Origin: Synechococcales cyanobacterium PMM_0073
GTDB lineage: Bacteria > Cyanobacteriota > Cyanobacteriia > Elainellales > Elainellaceae
Direction: 5' to 3'
DNA length: 10,773 nucleotides
Assembly (NCBI GenBank): GCA_949127695.1
Contig: CASBQH010000251.1
Span: forward strand, 1 to 10,773
Shown piece after piece: positions 5,914 to 10,773 of this stretch. Below the pieces are notes generated by a model. That model saw nothing but the letters and a program-made list of their open reading frames with translations. It was not told where the DNA came from and made no database searches. Both the position numbers and the translations under genes were made by a program. Each line of letters starts with the position of its first letter. Positions within the stretch are counted from its first letter, which is position 1.

Positions 5914-6166
5914 GGTCAGCAATCTATGAAAGGTAGAAACAGGGAGATCCTTTGATTCTTTAGCTCAGCTTAGTCTGGTTTAAGCTTCAATCAATTTTCA
6001 ATCAACTTAGAGTAGATTCCTCGAAGAACCTGAGAAAGTCAGCCTTTAATGAAGCATCTAGCCCTGTTGCTGGTCTTGCTGAAAAGACAGTCTGAGACTC
6101 ATCGGCGCAGGCCGCTGGCCAGAGCTGTCGGTCAAAGCATTCACCCCCATTATTTTGAGAGTAATC
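5914..6166. other. Divergent intergenic region upstream of the export operon
   Basis: The region lies between the lipoprotein gene and the barrel gene and should hold promoters for both. I see an 11-bp-spaced direct repeat (5986-6005), and TAGAGT (6008-6013) or TAGATT (6013-6018) as poor -10 candidates on the plus strand. The Shine-Dalgarno GAGAG (6157-6161) for the barrel gene lies at its end. I see no convincing gene or structured RNA here. Confidence 0.5.
5986..6005. repeat. Direct repeat TTCAATCAA, 11-bp period, upstream of the export operon
   Basis: TTCAATCAA occurs at 5986-5994 and again at 5997-6005, one helical turn apart. Such spacing fits a dimeric regulator bound to one DNA face. 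It lies about 160 bases before the barrel start. No specific regulator can be named. Confidence 0.45.
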
Positions 6167-7738
6167 ATGTCCAGTCTATCTAAAACCGTTTCCCCAAGCG
6201 GTTGGATGACGCTAAGCCCTTGGATGATCTGCCTGGGGCTGGCCACAATCGGTACTCCAGCGATTGCCCAGCCTGCCCAACCAGAGATCGTTCCACCTAA
6301 AGTTTCTGCGGATTTGGGATTAAAACCTCAGCTAGCCGCACCAGGAGTTGTTTCTGCTGAACTTGCACCTGAACTTACGCCTGAACTTGCTGCGGCTGAG
6401 GTAATCGCTGCGGCTGAAGTCAAGCCTGAGGTGACGGTGAGCGCAAGCGAATGTCTGGCTGACTGCAACCCCAGCGAGCCGTTTCTGTTTAATCCGCCGC
6501 TCGATCTGGCGATTCCACCCCGCGCTAGTTCAAGGTCGGTCTTGGTGCAAAGTCCTAGCACAGCCCCGCTGTTTCCTGCTCCGCCTGCTGCGCCCAATTC
6601 GCCAGGTAGTTCAGATAGCCAAGGTTTACCTGATCAAGCGGCACCAGAGCCAACGGCTTCTAGTCCAGCACCGTCCGCTCAAATTGGACAGGCAGCTGAT
6701 CTGGAGATCGATCCAGCTGATGCCAGCCGCCCAGAAGGCCGCTCACGCCGACCGCTGACGCCACCTTCGCTGAGTTTGCAGGGTGTGTATTTATATCAGG
6801 GCGGCGAAGGCTCGGCAAGGCTGCGGGTGACGGGCGTCTATCCAATTTTGCCAGAGCTGCAAGTCGGCGGCAGCATTGACTTCACCGACGGCGAGATCTT
6901 TAGCGAAGAGGCGGGCAACGGCTCAGACGATGGACTGTCGATCAACGAACTCTATCTGGCGGCTTCACTGCCCGACTATCCAAATCTGCGCCTAATTGTG
7001 GGTCAAATCGACCTGACTTCTTATTTTGATCGCAACAGCTTTGCCAAAGACTCCGCAACGCAGTTTTTCAACCCAGTGTTTGCCACCAATCCGGCGCTCT
7101 CATCCGCCGGGTTGGCCTCGCGCCAAGGCGCAGTCGTAAACTGGACAATCATTGATGAGCTGGAAGTTAAAGCTGCGGTGTTTTCATCAGATCGCAGCAT
7201 CAGCGACTTTGACCTTAACGGCTTTGCAGGCGAAATCGGCGGCAGGCTGGGCAATTTGATTTTGCGCGGCACATATATTACCAGCACGGATTCTGGAGCC
7301 AATACGGGGGCTGAGGAAATCTTTGGGCTGCGGCGCAGCAATGACGATTTTGGGCTGCGCGACGGCGACCGAGAAGATGGCTATGGCCTTAACGCCGAGT
7401 ATTTTATTCCAGAGATCAATCTGGGGCTGTTTGCCCGCTACGGCTGGTACGAGAACCGAGATGTGGGAGAAGGCGGCACGACTTACAGCCTTGGCGTCAA
7501 CCTGCTCGATCTGTTCATGCAGGACGACCGACTGGGATTGGGCTATGGGCGACTGCTCTCCAGCAACCGCCTGCGCGACGGCGACAACCCCGACGCTTGG
7601 GAAGCCTTCTACGACTTCCGCATCCTCGATTTTCTGCGGCTGGGCGTCACATTTCAGGCGCTGGATGAATTCTCAGAAACCATTGCAGGCTTCCGGATTC
7701 GGACTGACTTTGACCTGATTCCTCGGAGGGCGCAATGA
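6167..7738 (+). CDS. OprB-like outer-membrane beta-barrel protein with long Pro/Ala linker
   Basis: A 523-residue secreted outer-membrane protein. The start is ATG 6167, with GAGAG five bases upstream; an in-frame TTG at 6155 is less likely. The signal peptide ends at AIAQ, with cleavage after about Ala34. Residues about 35-195 form a Pro/Ala/Glu-rich, probably disordered linker. From about residue 200 to the end, alternating strands and acidic turns make a barrel. Stretches such as IVGQIDLTSYFDRNSFAKD and QFFNPVF resemble OprB-family carbohydrate porins. It lacks the SLH domain usual in large cyanobacterial porins. The stop codon overlaps the next start (ATGA at 7735-7738), so it is coupled to the TPR protein. 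A GH8 gene follows, so the likely role is the outer-membrane pore of a polysaccharide exporter, equivalent to the C-terminal barrel of BcsC. That role is inference; a stand-alone sugar porin is the alternative. Confidence 0.75.
   Translation: MSSLSKTVSPSGWMTLSPWMICLGLATIGTPAIAQPAQPEIVPPKVSADLGLKPQLAAPGVVSAELAPELTPELAAAEVIAAAEVKPEVTVSASECLADCNPSEPFLFNPPLDLAIPPRASSRSVLVQSPSTAPLFPAPPAAPNSPGSSDSQGLPDQAAPEPTASSPAPSAQIGQAADLEIDPADASRPEGRSRRPLTPPSLSLQGVYLYQGGEGSARLRVTGVYPILPELQVGGSIDFTDGEIFSEEAGNGSDDGLSINELYLAASLPDYPNLRLIVGQIDLTSYFDRNSFAKDSATQFFNPVFATNPALSSAGLASRQGAVVNWTIIDELEVKAAVFSSDRSISDFDLNGFAGEIGGRLGNLILRGTYITSTDSGANTGAEEIFGLRRSNDDFGLRDGDREDGYGLNAEYFIPEINLGLFARYGWYENRDVGEGGTTYSLGVNLLDLFMQDDRLGLGYGRLLSSNRLRDGDNPDAWEAFYDFRILDFLRLGVTFQALDEFSETIAGFRIRTDFDLIPRRAQ
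7725..7730 (+). promoter_or_regulatory. Strong Shine-Dalgarno inside the barrel gene for the TPR gene
   Basis: GGAGGG lies within the last codons of the barrel gene, 4 bases before ATG 7735 and 7 before ATG 7738. With the stop/start overlap it indicates translational coupling. The better spacing slightly favours the second ATG. Confidence 0.7.
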
Positions 7739-10068
7739 TGCTGAATCAACTGCTGAATCAATTTAGATTACGCAGAGGGTTGGGTAGCCTGCTGGCTCTG
7801 CTGCAAGCCACACCGCTCGCTTTGCTGCTGAGCTTACCTCTGGCACAACCCGCCTTGGCGCAGTCGGCGCTCCAGGAGGGCGACAGTCTGCTAAATCAGG
7901 GGCTGGTCGATCAATCGATTCCGCTGTTTCAAGCGGCAATTCGCAGCAACCCCAATTCAGTAGAAGCCAGACTGGGGCTGGCCATTGCCTACCGCCGCGC
8001 CGGACGGATTGACGAGGCGTTTGCGGCCTATGAGCAGGTGCTGGCGCTCGACCCCAACAACCGCATGGCGCTGCAAAGCTTGGGGCTATTGGGCGGCTTT
8101 CGGATCGAGTGGCAGGCTCGCGGCATTGCAGCGCTGGATCAGCTGCTAGAACTCGAACCGGACAACCGCGAGGCGCTGGCTCAACGCGCCTTGCTCTACG
8201 GCTACCAGGGGCGATTTGAGGCGGCGATTGCTGACTATGAAATCTTGTTGCGCGACAGTCCCACGCCGGATCTGCTGGTGGGTGCGGCTCAGGTCTATGC
8301 CTACAGCGGCGACTATGAAACCAGCCTTGATCTGTTTCGCCGCTATCAGGCCACCGGCGGCCAAATGACCGGCGGTGCTGCCACAGCCTATGCTGTTGTG
8401 CTGCGAGAAACTGGCCAGCCTGAGCAGGCCGTGACGCTGCTGGAGCGCGAGCTGGCGCAGTCCACCGAGCTAGATGGCACAACGATTCGGCAGCGAGCTG
8501 AACTGGCGATTGCCTATGCCGCAGTGGGTCAATCTGACGCGGGGCTAGAGGTGCTCGATCCGCTGCGAGGACGGCGCGATTCGCGAATGATCATATCGCG
8601 ATCGCTGATTGCCATAGGCCGCTACAGCAGCGACGATCGCTATACCGACCAGGCAATTCCGCTGTTTAAGGAGGTGCTGACCCAGGAGCAGGATTATCTG
8701 ACGGTGGCAATTGGCAAGGAAATTGCGGATGTGCTGAGCGGATTTCCGCAGCCCGCAGCTAGAGCCTATGCCCTGGAAATCTACAGCCAGCTGTTGCAGC
8801 AGCAGCCGAACGATCGCAGTCTGCAAATTGCTCAGGCTGTATTGCAATACGAGCAGGGGATGATTTCTAGCGTTGCTCTGCGTGACCAGCTAGAAGCCGC
8901 CCTGCAACCACTGCCCGCCGACCGCTACCAGCAGACGGTAATTGCGCGAGCCTTGGTGCGGCTGGATCAGCCAGATGCTGCCCTGCTGCCCTACTACGAA
9001 TATCTGGAGCAGGCGAATCTGAACCAGCCGCGTCTCTATTATCGAATTGCTCAAATGTATGTGCAGCTGGGCAACTATGCCAGAGCTGACGTATCGCTGC
9101 AAACCTATACCGCCGCCAGCGCCAACACCAGAGACGGCGAATTTGCGCCATTGTACAGCGAGCTGCTGCGCGCCGAAATTGATCGACAGCGCGGAGATTT
9201 GGCGGGCAGCGCCAGTCGCTATGAGGCAATTTTGGCCAGCAATCCGGCTGAGCCAGAGCTGATTAACAGCAGCCTACAGGGCTTGGCTGGCGTGCGGCAG
9301 CTGCAAGGAAGACTGCCGGACGCCGTGGCGCTCTACGACGAGCTGATTGCCCGCAACCCGCAGGATCTGGCCAAGCCGCTGGGTCGGGCAAGCTTGGCAT
9401 ATCAGGCGGGATTGATTTCAGAAGCTGAAGCTGAAGCGGTGCTGAACCAGTGGTTGAACAGCCAGCCCAGCGGCCAGCTCAGCATTGCTCCCCCAGAACT
9501 ATTTAGCCTGGTGGCCGCGCTGCCGCCTGCTGCCAGCCGTGAGTCGCTTTACCTGACGCTGCTGGAAACCCAGCCAAACGACGCCCAGATTCAGCTGCGA
9601 TATGTGCAGGTGCTAGCCGAGCGTGATCCGGTAGCTGCCCAGGACTATCTCGATCAGCTGATTGCGCGTGACCCCGACAACCCCAACCTCTACTTTTTGC
9701 AGGGGCAATTTGCTCAGAGCCAGGGAGATCTGCGGCAGGCCGGAGCGGCATACCAGCAGCTCTTAGATCGCGACCCCAACAATGTGGATGCATTGGCAGC
9801 ACTGGGCGGCGTTCGCTTCCAGCAGCGGCGCTACGACAGCGCAGAAAACCTGTACGGGCAGGTGCTGAGCCTAGAACCCAACAGCCGCATCGCGCAGGTG
9901 GCCTTGATCGATCTGGCAGTGGCTCAGGGCTATCGGCTCAGGGCGCTGGAGCGGTTGGAAGACTTGCAGGATCTGCATCCCGATCCGGCGCTAGCCCGGC
10001 AGCAGCAGCGAATTGAAGAAGGCTTCTTGCAGCAGCGCGGGTTTCAGCCGCCCTGGGAGCGTTACTAG
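7735..10068 (+). CDS. Large periplasmic TPR protein, BcsC N-domain-like scaffold
   Basis: A 777-residue exported protein (776 if ATG 7738 is used). The signal peptide has a basic RLRR, a Leu-rich core and cleavage after PALA (about residue 42). The rest is almost entirely helical tetratricopeptide repeats: clear units at about 47-115 (ending ALDPNN), 120-190 (ELEPDN), and near the C-terminus about 635-745 (IARDPDN, LDRDPNN, LSLEPNS). The middle is made of more diverged repeats. There is no barrel at the C-terminus, which ends QPPWERY. The length is close to that of the periplasmic TPR part of BcsC, which in proteobacteria is fused to an outer-membrane barrel. Here the barrel is the preceding, overlapping gene, and a GH8 gene starts nine bases downstream. 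A scaffold guiding polysaccharide across the periplasm is inferred from this context; TPR repeats alone do not specify the polymer. Confidence 0.85.
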   Translation: MMLNQLLNQFRLRRGLGSLLALLQATPLALLLSLPLAQPALAQSALQEGDSLLNQGLVDQSIPLFQAAIRSNPNSVEARLGLAIAYRRAGRIDEAFAAYEQVLALDPNNRMALQSLGLLGGFRIEWQARGIAALDQLLELEPDNREALAQRALLYGYQGRFEAAIADYEILLRDSPTPDLLVGAAQVYAYSGDYETSLDLFRRYQATGGQMTGGAATAYAVVLRETGQPEQAVTLLERELAQSTELDGTTIRQRAELAIAYAAVGQSDAGLEVLDPLRGRRDSRMIISRSLIAIGRYSSDDRYTDQAIPLFKEVLTQEQDYLTVAIGKEIADVLSGFPQPAARAYALEIYSQLLQQQPNDRSLQIAQAVLQYEQGMISSVALRDQLEAALQPLPADRYQQTVIARALVRLDQPDAALLPYYEYLEQANLNQPRLYYRIAQMYVQLGNYARADVSLQTYTAASANTRDGEFAPLYSELLRAEIDRQRGDLAGSASRYEAILASNPAEPELINSSLQGLAGVRQLQGRLPDAVALYDELIARNPQDLAKPLGRASLAYQAGLISEAEAEAVLNQWLNSQPSGQLSIAPPELFSLVAALPPAASRESLYLTLLETQPNDAQIQLRYVQVLAERDPVAAQDYLDQLIARDPDNPNLYFLQGQFAQSQGDLRQAGAAYQQLLDRDPNNVDALAALGGVRFQQRRYDSAENLYGQVLSLEPNSRIAQVALIDLAVAQGYRLRALERLEDLQDLHPDPALARQQQRIEEGFLQQRGFQPPWERY

Positions 10069-10077
10069 GAGTTCTGG

Positions 10078-10773
10078 ATGCATCTACCCAAGTTTCTGCC
10101 TATCTTAATGATCATCACCGGAATCCTCTGCGGCTGCGCTCAGCTACAAAGCCCAGCTCAGCCGCCGACTCAACTCCAGCCTCAGCCAGCCCCAGCCAGC
10201 TCCAGCGAGGCGTCGCTTGACCTGCTGCAACAGAGCTGGCAGCGCTACCGAGATCGGTTTATTCAGGGCGACGGCAGAGTAATCGACCGCGAGGCCAACG
10301 ACCGCTCCACCTCAGAAGGTCAGGCTTACGCGCTGCTGCGCGCCGTTTGGATTGACGACCGGGACAGCTTTGAGCGCGTGCTGCAATGGTCAGAAACCAA
10401 CCTGCTGCGTCGCAACCCTGACGGCAAGGCGACCGATCAGCTCTGGGCTTGGAAATGGGGGCAAATGCCCGACGGCAGCTGGGGGCTAATTGACCCCAAT
10501 TTTGCCAGCGATGGCGATATTGATGCAATCACGGCCTTGATTTTGGCCAGCCGCCGCTGGAATCAGCCGCAGTATCTGGAGCTGGCGCGTCGAAAGCTGG
10601 AGGATCTCTGGCAGCTCTCAACGGTGGTTTCGACGGCTACCCCCAGCTCTCGCTATCTGCTGCCGGGGCCGAAAGCCGCCTTCCAGCCTCAGCCCAACCA
10701 AGCAATCCTCAATCCGTCTTACTTCGCGCCCTATGCGTTTCGGCTATTTGCCAAGGTGGATGCGCGCCACGAC
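10078..10773 (+). CDS. Glycoside hydrolase family 8 (BcsZ/CelA-like) lipoprotein, 3' end missing
   Basis: The first 232 residues of a GH8 enzyme, open at the window end. AGGAG (10067-10071) overlaps the stop of the TPR gene and lies six bases before ATG 10078. The N-terminus has a short hydrophobic stretch ending ILCGC, a lipobox-like site with Cys20 followed by Ala, then a Pro/Gln-rich spacer to about residue 43. GH8 landmarks are STSEGQAY with Glu80 as the expected general acid, LWAWKWG, ASDGDIDAITALILA (145-149 acidic cluster) and NPSYFAPYAF. The catalytic base lies beyond the window. GH8 enzymes cut beta-1,4-glucans; BcsZ is the periplasmic cellulase encoded in bacterial cellulose operons. 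Lipid anchoring would place this enzyme on the membrane beside the exporter. Chitosanase or another beta-glucanase specificity is possible. Confidence 0.88.
   Translation, partial: MHLPKFLPILMIITGILCGCAQLQSPAQPPTQLQPQPAPASSSEASLDLLQQSWQRYRDRFIQGDGRVIDREANDRSTSEGQAYALLRAVWIDDRDSFERVLQWSETNLLRRNPDGKATDQLWAWKWGQMPDGSWGLIDPNFASDGDIDAITALILASRRWNQPQYLELARRKLEDLWQLSTVVSTATPSSRYLLPGPKAAFQPQPNQAILNPSYFAPYAFRLFAKVDARHD

Noticed and set aside
7763..8482. 239-codon open frame on the minus strand inside the TPR gene
   Set aside because: It is fully antisense to a strong TPR coding sequence, and its product is Pro/Arg/Ala-rich without any motif, typical of a shadow frame. The same holds for 8867-9229 and 9503-9802.
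8598..8605. HIP1 octamer GCGATCGC as a special site
   Set aside because: HIP1 is a common cyanobacterial genome signature; a single copy inside a coding region has no specific meaning here.

Overview
The window looks like chromosomal DNA of a cyanobacterium, probably a filamentous Leptolyngbya-like lineage (lineage is inference). The evidence is a phycobiliprotein-like gene, a V4R gene next to a SpkG-type Ser/Thr kinase, a plant/cyanobacterial-type 15-cis-zeta-carotene isomerase and an OprB-like porin. I found only one exact HIP1 octamer (GCGATCGC, 8598-8605), so this is not a HIP1-rich genome. I recognised no tRNA, rRNA, insertion sequence, phage gene or CRISPR array.

Layout. (1) 1-2978, + strand: the 3' part of a phycobilisome-family gene, a V4R-domain gene and a Ser/Thr kinase with a propeller-like C-terminal half. 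The set resembles part of the Synechocystis slr0144-slr0152 photosystem II assembly (PAP) operon, but V4R and kinase genes are adjacent here. (2) 3027-4190, - strand: Z-ISO followed by an atypical thioredoxin (WCGIC), probably one transcript. Both genes carry short tandem duplications at an end. (3) 4191-4683: a long regulatory intergenic region with three TTTAC[A/G]WW boxes resembling RpaB/HLR1 half-sites, a candidate promoter and a small hairpin. It precedes a 151-residue two-helix membrane protein of unknown function. (4) 5155-5913, - strand: a predicted lipoprotein of unknown function. (5) 6167 to the window end, + strand: a tightly packed operon of an OprB-like outer-membrane beta-barrel, a large periplasmic TPR protein and a GH8 (BcsZ-like) glycanase lipoprotein cut off by the window edge.

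How they may work together. The last operon is the most interesting part. In classical cellulose export, BcsC carries a long periplasmic TPR scaffold and an outer-membrane barrel in one polypeptide, with the GH8 enzyme BcsZ encoded beside it. Here barrel and TPR scaffold are separate, translationally coupled genes, followed by a GH8 enzyme that appears lipid-anchored. This suggests a split BcsC-like exopolysaccharide export system, architecturally closer to the AlgE/AlgK pair of alginate export. The synthase would be expected just downstream, outside the window. The other modules concern photosynthesis: pigment-protein assembly (PAP-like genes) and carotenoid synthesis with a possible redox partner.
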